DNA of 64,000 nt from UBA4459 sp963776205 (GCA_963776205.1 CAVZLR010000002.1:434001-498000); one strand, 5' to 3'; positions 23,195 through 32,713 are shown, numbered from the stretch's first letter. Made by a program: numbers and translations. Notes: a model not told the origin generated them from the sequence alone.

Positions 23195-23222
23195 CCCCAT
23201 TCAAAAACGAATGGGGTTTTTT
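23195..23222 (+). terminator. Rho-independent terminator after gldJ
   Basis: The perfect 8-bp stem CCCCATTC / GAATGGGG (23195-23202 with 23209-23216) has a 6-base loop and is followed by six T (23217-23222). It closes the porP-gldJ unit 24 bases after the gldJ stop, and it rules out a start at 23211 for the next gene. Confidence 0.85.
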
Positions 23223-23234
23223 ATTGCAACATGT

Positions 23235-24524
23235 ATGGATTATCAGAACATATACCATCATTTTTTAACCTGCGGAAAGGTTTCCACCGATACCCGAAAG
23301 GATATTGAAGGAAGCATTTATTTTGCCTTATCAGGTGAAAATTTCAATGGAAATCAATTTGCGAAAGAAGCCCTTGAAAAAGGTGCCACGCTTTAGTGAT
23401 TGTTGACCAGGAAGATTTTAAAATCAATGAGAATTGTTTCCTGGTTGACAATACACTTCATACATTGCAGGATTTGGCCCGTCTACACCGGTCAAAATTA
23501 AAATGTGAATTTATTGGTATTACCGGGTCCAATGGCAAAACAACTACCAAAGAGCTCATCGTCAGAGTGCTGTCCAGCGAGAAAAAAGTAAGCTATACAA
23601 AAGGTAATCTAAACAACCATATTGGTGTTCCATTAACCATTTTAAGCATCAATAATGATACAGAAATTGCAGTTATCGAAATGGGGGCCAACCATATCGG
23701 TGAAATTGCTTTATTATGTGATATTGCACGTCCTCAAACTGGTATCATAACAAACATCGGCAAAGCGCACCTCGAAGGATTTGGATCAATTGAAGGCGTT
23801 ATTCAAGCCAAAAGTGAACTCTACGAATTTCTCAGAATCCATAATGGAATGGCCATTGTAAATGGTGAAGACCCGCTTTTAATAAAGCTTTCAGAAGGAA
23901 TAGAAAGAACTACTTACGGTTCATCATCTGAAGTTTTTACTTCTGAAATCATTAGCATCCAAACCTTATTTAGACTTTCGATGGATCTATCAAAGCAGTA
24001 ATTTTCTTTGTGAAACTAAATTGTATGGAAAATACAATATGGATAACATACGTGCTGCGATAGCCACCGGCTTGAAATTTGGGATTTCACCAGAAAAGAT
24101 AAACCAGGCTATAGCTGATTATCAACCAGACAATAACCGCTCACAGTTACTGGAAACAGGATCAAACCAGCTTATTATGGATGCATATAATGCCAACCCC
24201 GTAAGCATGTCGAATGCTATTGAAAGTTTTAAAGAATTTGAACCTGAAAATCCCTGGCTGCTATTAGGAGATATGTTTGAATTGGGAGATGCTGCAACTA
24301 AAGAACATGAAAAAATCATTCATTTGATCCAGAAAAATGGATTTGAAAATGTGATTTTAGTGGGAAGAGATTTTTTCAAATTACGGTCAGTGAGCAATTT
24401 TCCTACATTTTTGAATTTACAGGAAGCCGAAGCCCACCTTATCAATCATCCCATCAAAAATGCTCAAGTACTTGTAAAAGGATCCCGTGGTATTCAATTG
24501 GAAAAACTGTTAAAATATTTGTAA
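23235..24524 (+). CDS. murF: UDP-N-acetylmuramoyl-tripeptide--D-alanyl-D-alanine ligase, two frameshifts
   Basis: MurF adds D-Ala-D-Ala to the UDP-MurNAc tripeptide in the cytoplasm. The ATG at 23235 (MDYQNIYHHFLTCGKVSTDT) is used because the upstream in-frame start lies inside a terminator. Domains seen: N-terminal substrate part with STDTRKDIEGSIYFALSGENFNGN; ATP-binding part with GITGSNGKTTTKEL, LNNHIGVPLTIL and EMGANHIGEI; and C-terminal part with MYGKYNMDNIRAAIA, IMDAYNANPVSM and WLLLGDMFELG. The frame changes near 23392 and 24000. Corrected length of about 429 residues is typical. The stop at 24524 is one base before the start of anmK, so the two are probably translated from one transcript. 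Confidence 0.92.
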
Positions 24525-24525
24525 A

Positions 24526-25577
24526 ATGGAAACTATTTCGGCCATTGGTGTAATGTCGGGAAGTTCATTGGATGGCCTTGATCTCGCCTGGTGTGAATTT
24601 AATAAAACCACTAACTGGTCATTTAGAATTATGAAAGTCCTAACTTTTCCATTTTCTGAAGAATGGAGATTAAAACTCACCTCACTTCCTTCGAAAAACC
24701 AGCAAGGAAATTGATAAAACAAATATCGAGTTCGGAAAGTATATCGGTCAAATATTGAATGAATTTCTGCAGGATAGTCAATATAAAACCTGAGCTGATT
24801 GCTTCACATGGACACACCATTTTTCATGAGCCTGAAAAAGGATATACTTTACAAATAGGGGATGGTCAAACCATTGCTGATCTGACAGGCATTACTACCA
24901 TCAATGATTTCAGGTCAAAAGATATTGAATTGGGAGGACAGGGCGCCCCACTGGTACCTATTGGAGATGCATTGCTTTTTAACGAATATGACTTTTGCCT
25001 GAACATCGGAGGGATCGCCAATATATCATTTGATAAAAACGGAAAACGATTGGCTTTCGATATTTGTGCTGCTAACCAACTTTTAAACCTTTTGAGTATG
25101 CAATTGGGGGCCCCTTTTGATAGAAATGGCGCTTTTGCTCAACTTGGGAAATTGAACGTTCCCCTTTTTAAAAAGCTGAACAATGACCCCTATTTTCTGA
25201 CTGAACCACCAAAATCATTAAGTAACCAATACGTGCAGAATGCTTTCACTACACTGTTAGAAAGCATCGAATGCTCCTAGTTGAAGACAAACTTTATACA
25301 GTTGTTAAGCATATTGCATACCAGGTAAATGAAGCTATAAAAACTCAAGCTGGCAGTAAAATTCTGGTTACCGGAGGCGGTGCTCACAATAGGTTTCTTA
25401 TCGATGCCATATCAATGGAAACAAACAAAGAAGATAATTATTCCTACCCATGAAATTATTGATTTTAAAGAGGCCCTCATTTTTGCTTTTATGGGTGTAT
25501 TGAAAAAGCTGGGAGAAATCAATTGCCTGGCTTCAGCCACAGGGGCTACCCAGATTGCAGTGGTGGCGTATTTGTAA
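24526..25577 (+). CDS. anmK: Anhydro-N-acetylmuramic acid kinase, about four frameshifts
   Basis: AnmK phosphorylates and opens 1,6-anhydro-MurNAc, returning wall fragments to metabolism. Motifs in order: AIGVMSGSSLDGLDLA (phosphate binding), ASHGHTIFHEP, LQIGDGQTIADLTG, NDFRSKDIELGGQGAPLVP, LNIGGIANIS, LAFDICAANQLLN, GAPFDRNGAFAQ, and near the end LVTGGGAHNRFLI followed by EALIFAFMGV. The frame changes near 24700, 24765, 25270 and 25435. The corrected length of about 350 residues is normal. Directly following murF, it makes a pair of peptidoglycan synthesis and recycling genes. Confidence 0.9.
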
Positions 25578-25581
25578 TCCA

Positions 25582-25614
25582 TAAAAAAACCCTGCTTATT
25601 TCCAGGGCTTTATG
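25582..25614. terminator. Bidirectional terminator between anmK and nhaD
   Basis: CCCTG (25590-25594) pairs with CAGGG (25603-25607) across an 8-base loop. An A-run on the left (25583-25589) can serve as the U-tract for the minus-strand nhaD transcript; CTTTAT on the right is a weak tract for anmK. The genes converge here with 42 bases between stops. Confidence 0.6.
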
Positions 25615-25619
25615 AATAA

Positions 25620-27087
25620 TTAATGTTTTTTAACCAACAATTGCATCTGGAAGTAATAAACCGCTGCCCCGGCCAAATATCCTGCCAATGCTAAAAGGCT
25701 GATTTTTTTCATATACCAGATAAAGTCAATTTTTTCCAATCCCATAGCTGCAACACCCGCTGCAGAACCAATGATCAGCATACTTCCACCCGTACCGGCA
25801 CAATACGCCAGGAACTCCCAGAAATGCCCATCAACCATAAAATCTGCCAAATAGGGCCAACCAGAACCTGGTCTCAGCAACTGGGTACATTCCCATGGCA
25901 CCAGCTACCAGTGGCACATTATCCACAATGGCTGAAAGACACCAATAATAAGGTTTATGGCGTAAATATTATGAAGGTTTGCATCAAGATATTTTGATAA
26001 CACATCCAAGTGACCCATAGATTGAAGGGCAGCAACGGCAGACAAAATACCAAGGAAAAAGAAAATAGTTGGCATATCCACTTTTTGTAAAATACCAATA
26101 ACGGTAAGTTTTCTTTTATCCTTCAGAGGTTTATTACGATGCATAATTTCTGTAGTTAGCCCAAATTACACCCAAGTCCAAATAACATGCCCATGTATGG
26201 TGGAAGATGTGTAACAGTTTTAAAAACAGGCACAAATAACAAGTGCTGAAACTCCCATGATCAATAATAATTTTCTTTCAAAAGAAGTAGTAAACTCTCT
26301 TTCCTCGCCATTATTAAGACGGGGCGCTGCACATTCACCTTTCATGGTAAAACTAACAATCACAAGCGGAACGACATAGTTACTAAACTAGGAAGAATAC
26401 ATTGCGTAATAATATTTACAGCTAGTTATCTGCCCACCAATCCATAGCATAATGGTAGTTACATCACCAATTGGTGACCATGCGCCGCCGGCATTGGCTG
26501 CCAATACTACCATACTGGCAAAGAACCATCTTGTTTTTTTATCATCAATCAATTTTCTCAGCAGTGCAACAAGAACAATAGTTGTTGTTAAATTATCAAG
26601 TGTAGCTGACATGAAGAAGGTAAGAATACTCAGGATCCAGAGCAATTTCACTTTATTGGTGGTTTTAATTTTATCAGTAATGATTTTAAATCCCTGGTGT
26701 TGGTCAACAGTCTCAACAATGGTCATGGCACCCAGCGAGGAAGAAGAGGATTTCAGCAATCTCAATCAAATGATGATTCAGGTCGTGTGCTACAAAATGT
26801 GAAACGTTCGTGCGATAATTCAACCTGATTTTCCCAGAACCTGTCAAAATCTGGATTTTCAATAGCTGGGTATAATGAAAGTCCATGATCTCATGGCTCA
26901 GTATTTTTTACCGCTTCCCATGCCGGGCTAAAACCCAGATCTAGAATATCAACGGCATTTAAAGCATATAATCCCCAAATATCGTACCTGTCAGCAATGC
27001 AGATGCAGCTTTATCAATTTTTAGAGGATGTTCAAGGGCAATTGCTGTATACCCGAGAATAAAAATTACTACCATTAAAATAAACAT
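25620..27087 (-). CDS. nhaD: NhaD-type sodium/proton antiporter, frameshifted
   Basis: Inner-membrane transporter of the ion-transporter superfamily. The start at 27087 (MFILMVVIFILGYTAIALEHPLKIDK) matches the family start. Conserved stretches include FFLGAMTIVE (split at 26750), VDQHQGF, FFMSATLDNLTTTIVLVALLRKL, AANAGGAWSPIGDVTTIMLW, IFFFLGILSAVAALQSMG and GTGGSMLIIGSAAGV. Corrected length is about 485 residues with roughly 12 hydrophobic segments. About six indels occur (near 26980, 26800, 26395, 26150, 25930 and 25870). It extrudes Na+ in exchange for H+; a second cation:proton antiporter of a different family is at 36.7 kb. Confidence 0.85.
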
Positions 27088-27121
27088 AGGGCTGAAAAAT
27101 TTCGTTGGTTTATATTGGGCG

Positions 27122-27129
27122 CAAAAATA
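27122..27129 (-). promoter_or_regulatory. -7 box for nhaD
   Basis: Minus-strand TATTTTTG is an exact TAnnTTTG match, 35 bases upstream of the ATG at 27087. No well-spaced -33 element is visible, so the call rests on one box and its position. Confidence 0.3.
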
Positions 27130-27370
27130 GCCAAAGAAATCAAAGAATATTTTAATTGTATATAAATAATTCAATATGTTCTGAATTTAGATAAAATCTA
27201 AATTGTCAGGTAGTTATTCTCAGCCAATTGGTATGAATAGTTTTAAATGTGCTTATATAAAATATTTCTGATAAAATTTAGTTTATACTATCAGTGTCAC
27301 ATATACATTCTCTTATTGAAGATCATTACACCAAGGATTTTTTAATTAAGCAAACATTTATTTCTTTAAA

Positions 27371-28067
27371 ATGACAACAGCAATTTTATTACAAATTCAG
27401 GAGGCTGCGCAATTGATCACCGGCTCACCCAACGAAAACGAAATAACCTTACCTATTATCGAACTGGTCGTCAAAGGTGGATGGATCATGGGCATTATAG
27501 GTTTACTATCGCTGATCGCTTTTTATATTTTCTTTGAAAGATATTTTATCATCAGCAGGGCATCGAAAGAGGATAAAAATTTCATGAACAACATCCGGAA
27601 TTATATTACCAATGGCAAACTGGAATCGGCCAGGGCTCTTTGTGTTACAAATAATTCACCCATCGGACGTATGATCGACAAGGGATTATCAAGGATCGGG
27701 AAACCGCTGAATGATATCAATACAGCTATTGAAAACGTGGGCAAACTTGGAAGTTTCCAGGCTTGAAAAAAATGTGGCCGGATTGGCAACCATTGCAGGT
27801 GCAGCACCCATGCTGGGATTTCTGGGAACCGTAATTGGTATGATCCGTGCTTTCTACGATATGTCGATGGCAGGAAATAATATCAATATCGAATTATTAT
27901 CGCGAGGTATTTACCAGGCGATGATCACCACCGTAGGTGGATTGGTGGTAGGAATCACAGCCTATATCTTTTATAATATCCTGGTGGCCCGTATCCAGAA
28001 AGTAGTGTACAAACTGGAGATCAATGCCACAGAATTCATGGATGTACTTCACGAACCTGCAAAATAA
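27371..28067 (+). CDS. MotA/TolQ/ExbB proton channel protein, one frameshift
   Basis: ExbB-type subunit of the TonB energising complex, about 231 residues after correction. It has one membrane segment near residues 37-57 (GWIMGIIGLLSLIAFYIFFERYF) and two in the C-terminal half, within the conserved block GLATIAGAAPMLGFLGTVIGMIRAF and MITTVGGLVVGITAYIFYN. The frame changes near 27757, where VGKLE should run on into VSRLEKNVAG. It is the first gene of exbB-exbD-(four-helix gene)-tonB; exbD starts 6 bases after its stop. Confidence 0.9.
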
Positions 28068-28073
28068 AAAATC

Positions 28074-28487
28074 ATGGCCATACAAATGCGAAATAAAAGG
28101 GATACCCAATTCAGCATGGCTTCCATGTCGGACCTGGTATTCCTGTTGCTTATATTTTTTATGCTGACATCAACACTGGTAGCGCCAAATGCTATTAAAC
28201 TACTATTACCCAGTAGCAAGAGTAAAACCATGTCGACTCAAACGCTGACGGTTTACATCAATAAGGAAAGAAATATTTATGTGGATGAACAAAAGGTAGA
28301 TCCGGCTAACCTGGAAAATGCGATATTCAGCAAGATCAGCAATGAACAGGAAGCTTCGGTAGTATTGAGATCAGATAAAACAGCAACTGTTCAGGATATT
28401 GTGGTAGTGATTGATGCTGTAAATGAAATCAATAATAAACACCAAACAAAACACAAAGTAATTTTGGCAACCAAACCGAATAAATGA
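28074..28487 (+). CDS. ExbD/TolR biopolymer transport protein
   Basis: Intact, 137 residues. It has a short cytoplasmic N-terminus and a single membrane helix beginning with the conserved Asp of the proton path (SMSDLVFLLLIFFMLTSTLV, near residues 18-37). A periplasmic domain with INKERNIYVDEQ, ASVVLRSDKTATVQDIVVVIDAV and KVILATKP follows. It works with ExbB and TonB to pass proton-motive force to outer-membrane receptors. The TGA at 28485-28487 runs straight into a heptamer array. Confidence 0.92.
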   Translation: MAIQMRNKRDTQFSMASMSDLVFLLLIFFMLTSTLVAPNAIKLLLPSSKSKTMSTQTLTVYINKERNIYVDEQKVDPANLENAIFSKISNEQEASVVLRSDKTATVQDIVVVIDAVNEINNKHQTKHKVILATKPNK

Positions 28488-28556
28488 GTTGGAGTTGGCA
28501 ATAAGCAGTCGGCAATAAGAAGTCGGCAGTCGGCAGTCGGCAGTTAGCAGTTGGAG
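28488..28556 (+). repeat. Upstream heptamer array (AGTCGGC type)
   Basis: About nine to ten 7-bp units directly after the exbD stop. The best unit is GTCGGCA, perfect at 28508-28514, 28522-28528, 28529-28535 and 28536-28542. Variants are GTTGGCA (28494), ATAAGCA (28501), ATAAGAA (28515), GTTAGCA (28543) and GTTGGAG (28550). Read as AGTCGGC on this strand, it shares the AGTCnnC core with the downstream array, which lies in the opposite orientation. Confidence 0.9.
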
Positions 28557-28584
28557 ACACAAAGATTATTAAATTAATAAATCA

Positions 28585-28950
28585 ATGGCAACCGGGTTTC
28601 AAAACTTAATAGTTTATCAGAAAGCTTTTTCGTTAGCGATGGATATCTTTGAATTAATAAAATCTTTTCCGAAAGAAGAAAAGTATGGACTCATTTCACA
28701 AATTAGAAATTCTTCCAGATCAGTTTGCTCGAACTTAGGTGAAGGTTACCGAAAGCGACAATATCCTGCGCATTTTGTAAGTAAAGTTTCTGATGCAGAT
28801 ATGGAGAATACAGAAACACAAGTTTGGCTTGATTTTAGTTTGGCTTGTGGTTATATTACAACTGAAATTTTTAATTCATATAAATTAAGATCAGAAGAAG
28901 TTGGAAGATTATTAAACGACATGATTAAAAACCCTGAAAAATATAATTAA
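28585..28950 (+). CDS. Four-helix-bundle protein (S23 / 23S rRNA intervening-sequence family, Avd-like)
   Basis: Intact, 121 residues, all-helical. Family features: FQNLIVYQKAFSLAMDIFELIKSFP, then GLISQIRNSSRSVCSNLGEGYRK (the conserved arginine/serine helix turn), FVSKVSDADMENTETQVWLDFSLACGYI and a last helix LRSEEVGRLLNDMIKN. This family includes proteins encoded in 23S rRNA intervening sequences and is structurally related to Avd of diversity-generating retroelements. I see no reverse transcriptase or template repeat nearby. It lies between exbD and tonB, where no gene is expected, and is flanked on both sides by 7-bp arrays. The function is unknown. Confidence 0.88.
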   Translation: MATGFQNLIVYQKAFSLAMDIFELIKSFPKEEKYGLISQIRNSSRSVCSNLGEGYRKRQYPAHFVSKVSDADMENTETQVWLDFSLACGYITTEIFNSYKLRSEEVGRLLNDMIKNPEKYN

Positions 28951-28978
28951 CAATATAACTATTGACCAGGAGATTATT

Positions 28979-29056
28979 AGACTGAAGACTGTGAGACTGA
29001 AGACTGGAGACTGTAGACTGAAGACTGGAGACTGAAGACTGAAGACTGAAGACTGA
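28979..29056 (+). repeat. Downstream heptamer array (AGACTGA type, inverse of the upstream core)
   Basis: Eleven 7-bp units: AGACTGA or AGACTGG/AGACTGT, in phase from 28979 to 29056 except for one extra G at 28993. On the minus strand the unit reads AGTCTTC or AGTCTCC, so its AGTCnnC core faces that of the upstream array. The last unit ends 13 bases before the tonB start. Confidence 0.92.
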
Positions 29057-29069
29057 TAAATAAAAATAA

Positions 29070-29985
29070 ATGTCATCATTTAAAGAAATACTAAAAGACA
29101 AAGACCGCAGACGGGGTATCATCGCAACTACCGTTGTACATCTTTTGTTGATAGTCGCCTTACTGTTTCTGGCACTCCGAACACCCTTGCCATTGCCAGG
29201 TGAAGAAGGTGTAGAAGTCAACCTGGGGTATGACGACATGGGTATAGGTGATATTCAAACTGAATCACCGCCATTACAAACAGAAACCCCTCCTCCGATG
29301 CCACAACAGGAAATAACGGAGCCTGAACCTGTGGTTGAAGAAGAGGAGATCATCACGCAGGACATTGAAGAAACCCCTGTGATTGAAGAAGAAAAAATAG
29401 AAGAAGTTAAAGAAGACCCTGAACCAGAACCTGAAGAGATCATTGAAGAAATACCTGAGCCAAAAGAGGAGATCGTTGAAGAAATTATTGAAAAACCAGT
29501 TGACTCATCCCTGCTTATACACAGAAAAGATAGTTGAAAAACCTGTTCCTAACCCGGATCCGGTTGTAAATGAGAAAGCATTGTTTACAGGCAGTTCACA
29601 AAACACGAGTGGCACCAACCAGGGAATTACTGGTGGTGCAGGTGATCAGGGGAAACCTCGTGGATTTGAAGACAGCAACAAATATGACGGGCAAGGTGGA
29701 TTAGGAAATGGAATCTCATTCAGCCTTGGTGGACGTGGGTCAAAATTCCTTGATAAACCATCAGCCAATTTCAAGGAGCAGGGAACTGTAAAAGTTGATA
29801 TATGGGTGGATAGGAATGGAATTGTAAAAAATGCGGCAGTTAACCATAAAGGTACCAATATTATCGATCCGGCCATGCGCCAGATTGCTATCAATGCGGC
29901 TAAAAATTCCACTTTTGCCGAAGATCCCAAAGCACTGGAATTACAAAGAGGCAGCATTACCTATAATTTCATCCTGATGAAATAA
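29070..29985 (+). CDS. TonB family energy transducer, one frameshift
   Basis: About 305 residues after correction. The N-terminal membrane anchor is IIATTVVHLLLIVALLFLAL (residues 16-35), followed by a long Glu/Pro-rich spacer (residues about 65-165) that can cross the periplasm. A Gly-rich stretch (NTSGTNQGITGGAGDQGKP) leads into a C-terminal TonB domain with GTVKVDIWVDRNGIVKNAAV, AAKNSTFAEDP and GSITYNFILM. The frame changes near 29515 within the spacer. TonB contacts outer-membrane receptors and transmits ExbBD energy. The A-rich leader after the heptamer array (TAAATAAAAATAA) is a usual Bacteroidota start region. Confidence 0.88.
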
Positions 29986-30047
29986 GGTTCATATCTTTAT
30001 TCAAAATCTCTTTGACAATCACAAACTGATGTAGTTACCTTTGTTTT

Positions 30048-31342
30048 ATGGATTATCAGGAAACCCTCCAGTGGCTTTTTAGCCAGTTGCCCATGTACCA
30101 GCGGATTGGTAAGGCGGCTTATAAAGCCGATCTGGAAACTACCATTCAATTACTGGACAGACTAGGCAATCCGCAGGAAAAGTTCAAAGCCCTTCATATT
30201 GCCGGAACTAATGGAAAAGGAAGTGTATGCTCATATTCTTGCATCCGTTTTACAGGAAGCGGAATACAAAACCGGATTATACACATCTCCTCACCTGAAA
30301 GATTTCAGGGAACGTATTAAAATTAACGGCCAGATGATCCCTGAAGATGAGGTTGTGGCATTTACTAAAAAACACAAGAAGCTTTTTGAAGAGTTACAAC
30401 CCTCTTTTTTTGAAATGACCGTTGCCATGGCTTTTGACTATTTCGCCAGCGAAAAAGTTGACTTCGCAGTTTTGGAAACCGGCATGGGCGGCCGCCTCGA
30501 TTCAACAAACGTAAGTAAACCCGTTGTATCGGTAGTTACCAATATCGGCCATGACCATATGCAGTTTTTAGGAGATGATGTTGAAAAAATTGCTGCAGAA
30601 AAAGCAGGCATTTTTAAGGAAGGTGTTCCCGTGGTGATCGGTGAAAAACAGACCTGGGTTTCTGAAGTTTTTGAAAAAACAGCCAAAGAAAAAAATACTT
30701 CCGTGGTGTATGCTGATGAGCATGTAGAGTTAAAACCCATTCAGAGACGTGACAAAACCAAACAGTTTTATGATGTTTGGTATAACAATGAATTGTATCT
30801 CGAAAACCTTGCCTCTCCCCTGTTGGCTAATTACCAAATAAAGAATTTAAAGACCGTTATTCAGGTACTTGAATTACTCATTAATAACAAAACCATCGAA
30901 ATTGATCGCCAGACCATAGCTGAAGGAATTGAAAACACCCTTGAAAATACCAACCTGATGGGCCGCTGGCAGATTTTAAGCACCAACCCATTGACCATTT
31001 GCGATACAGGCCATAACCCGGAAGGATTACAGGCTGTTTTGGACCAAATCAATCAAACCCAGTTCAATAACCTGCACTTTGTATTTGGCATGGTAAACGA
31101 TAAAAATCCGGAAAGCATACTTGTATTTGCTGCCCAACGACGCCACTTATTATTTCTGCAAACCCGATATTCCGAGAGGAATGGATGAAGAAGTGCTTCA
31201 GCAGCATGGCTTTAAAGCAGGATTGAGGGGCAATGCATATTCATCAGTCAGGGAGGCACTAAATTCGGCGGTGAACAAGGCAGGTGCTGATGACCTTGTT
31301 TTTATCGGGGGCAGCACTTTTGTGGTTGCCGAAGTAGTTTAA
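30048..31342 (+). CDS. folC: Folylpolyglutamate synthase / dihydrofolate synthase, two frameshifts
   Basis: FolC adds glutamate to dihydropteroate and folates in the cytoplasm. It has MDYQETLQWLFSQLPMYQRIG at the start, P-loop HIAGTNGKGSVC, YTSPHLKDFRERI, DFAVLETGMGGRLDSTN, TNIGHDHMQFLGDDVEKIAAEKAGI, LANYQIKNLKTV, ICDTGHNPEGLQAVL and FVFGMVNDK. The frame changes near 30225 (just after the P-loop) and near 31125. The corrected length of about 430 residues is normal. A TACCTTTG at 30036 sits only 4 bases before the ATG, too close to be a usual promoter. The methyltransferase gene follows after 9 bases. Confidence 0.9.
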
Positions 31343-31351
31343 AAAATTCAT

Positions 31352-32077
31352 ATGCAGGTATTTCAAATCATACAAGTCGTACTTCTACTCATCATTTTTG
31401 TGTATTTATTGTATTACCTGTACACCTTATTGTTTGATAAAAGTTACCAGCCACTGGCATGGAAAAAAGCATTGAAAGAAGGACATATTTCGAAAGAACT
31501 GGCCTCTGCTGAAGCTAAGTACCGCGACAAATTCCGCTTTTTCAATTTCTGGTTCCAGGTAGAACGAATTAAAGAAATTCCGGGTGCCTTTGCTGAGTTG
31601 GGCGTTTACAAAGGTGATTCTGCACACGTCATTCATCTGATGGATCCTTCACGGGAATTTCACCTGTTCGATACTTTTGAAGGATTTACTGAAAAAGACC
31701 TGACGGCTGAGGAAGGCAAAGCGGCCACCTATACCAAACATAATTTTGCCGATACTTCCATTGAGAGTGTCAAAGAAAAGCTAAAGTCTGAAAAGTTCAT
31801 CTTTCACAAAGGATACTTTCCTGAAACGGCTGTTGAAGCCGAGAAAGTAAAATTCGCGCTTGTGAATATGGATGCTGACCTGTACAATCCGACCAAAGCC
31901 GGACTGGAATTCTTTTATCCCCGGCTGGTACCCGGAGGCATTATCATCGTTCATGATTACAATCCCGACTGGCCGGGTATTATGAAAGCAGTTGACGATT
32001 TTGCTGCGACTATTCAGGAACCTATCGTTCCCCTTCCCGACCAGGATTCGACCGTGATGATCTTCAAATCAAAGTAA
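31352..32077 (+). CDS. Membrane-anchored TylF/MycF-type SAM methyltransferase
   Basis: Intact, 241 residues. One N-terminal membrane helix (residues 5-27, IIQVVLLLIIFVYLLYYLYTL) precedes a cytoplasmic TylF/MycF-like domain. The SAM site is GAFAELGVYKGDSAHVI, then FHLFDTFEGF, KGYFPETAV, FALVNMDADLYNPTKAGLEFF and the metal/substrate segment PGGIIIVHDYNPDWPGI. The family O-methylates sugars and polyketide glycosides, and often accompanies surface-glycan synthesis. No glycan genes are adjacent here, so the substrate is unknown. It likely follows folC in one transcript. Confidence 0.85.
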   Translation: MQVFQIIQVVLLLIIFVYLLYYLYTLLFDKSYQPLAWKKALKEGHISKELASAEAKYRDKFRFFNFWFQVERIKEIPGAFAELGVYKGDSAHVIHLMDPSREFHLFDTFEGFTEKDLTAEEGKAATYTKHNFADTSIESVKEKLKSEKFIFHKGYFPETAVEAEKVKFALVNMDADLYNPTKAGLEFFYPRLVPGGIIIVHDYNPDWPGIMKAVDDFAATIQEPIVPLPDQDSTVMIFKSK

Positions 32078-32087
32078 CACTCATATT

Positions 32088-32173
32088 TGTCATCTCGAAC
32101 ATATGTGAGAGATCTCCTTTGTTCTATTTATATGATTTGAGATTCCTCCTCGCCCTGCTCGTTCGGAATGACA
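32088..32173. repeat. Imperfect palindromic extragenic element
   Basis: The two ends are inverted copies. The left end reads TGTCATCTCGAAC ... GTGAGAGATCTC; the reverse complement of the right end reads TGTCATTCCGAAC ... CGAGGAGGAATCTC. The element spans about 86 bases, codes for nothing visible, and fills the gap between two convergent genes. I recall elements with the same end sequence as dispersed repeats in Bacteroidota genomes; only this copy is in the window. Confidence 0.7.
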
Positions 32174-32180
32174 ACAAACA

Positions 32181-32671
32181 TTATTTATGTCCCCCATCCA
32201 AATTATGCCTGTGCTCGCCAAAATATGAATTTTCGAATGCAGACAATGCTTTGCTCATCGCTTCAACATTGGCAACATCGGTTGTTTGTTTTGACTTCAT
32301 GGCATAAACAATGAGTTGGTGCATGGAGGTAAGCTGTGTGATGTATTTCTCATACTTTTCACCTTCAGAAGGCTCGGCAAATTTTACCCTTTGTGTTAAA
32401 AAATATTGCTCCGCAATCTCCTGTATCAACTTGGCATGTTCCTCTTTGGTATTTATCCAGCGAACAAGCTGGTTATAATTCACCACTTCAGCCGATTGAA
32501 TTTCTTCGATCTGTTTCATGGCTTTTTCGACGGTTTGAAAATGTTCTTTCAGCAATTCAACGCGCAATTCATCCGTATAAATCCCACAGGGCACTTCGCA
32601 GTGCGCAAAAGTTGCTTTTGAAAATCCAAAAGAGACCAACAATAAGATAGAACTAAAAATGACTTTTTCAT
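32181..32671 (-). CDS. sodN: Nickel superoxide dismutase with an export signal, one frameshift in the signal
   Basis: The Ni-hook HCEVPCGIY fits the signature HCxxPCGxY of Ni-SOD, in which the amino-terminal His and the two Cys bind nickel. The following helices (YTDELRVELLKEHFQTVEKAM, YNQLVRWINTKEEHA) also fit the family, which dismutates superoxide. The His is preceded directly by SFGFSKATFA, a normal signal-peptidase I site. The ATG at 32671 joins this signal if one base is restored in the T5 run at 32664-32668, giving MKKVIFSS.... Cleavage after TFA would expose the His as the new N-terminus, so maturation would be coupled to secretion. No separate SodX protease is seen. The mature part is about 140 residues, slightly longer than usual. 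Confidence 0.85.
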
Positions 32672-32713
32672 TGTGTTAAAATTTTAAATTATTATTTAGA
32701 ATGATTCTGGATA

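Noticed and set aside
23211..23234. Start of murF at 23211
   Set aside because: That start lies within the gldJ terminator stem; the ATG at 23235 matches the family start.
28585..28950. Avd-like gene as part of a diversity-generating retroelement
   Set aside because: No reverse transcriptase, template repeat or variable repeat is visible in the surrounding region; the four-helix gene stands alone.
28488..29056. Heptamer arrays as a CRISPR array
   Set aside because: Units are 7 bp with no spacers, no 20-40 bp repeats and no cas gene nearby.
30036..30043. TACCTTTG as the folC promoter
   Set aside because: It ends 4 bases before the folC ATG, so a transcript from it would start at or after the start codon. 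Six fixed bases also recur often by chance in AT-rich DNA.
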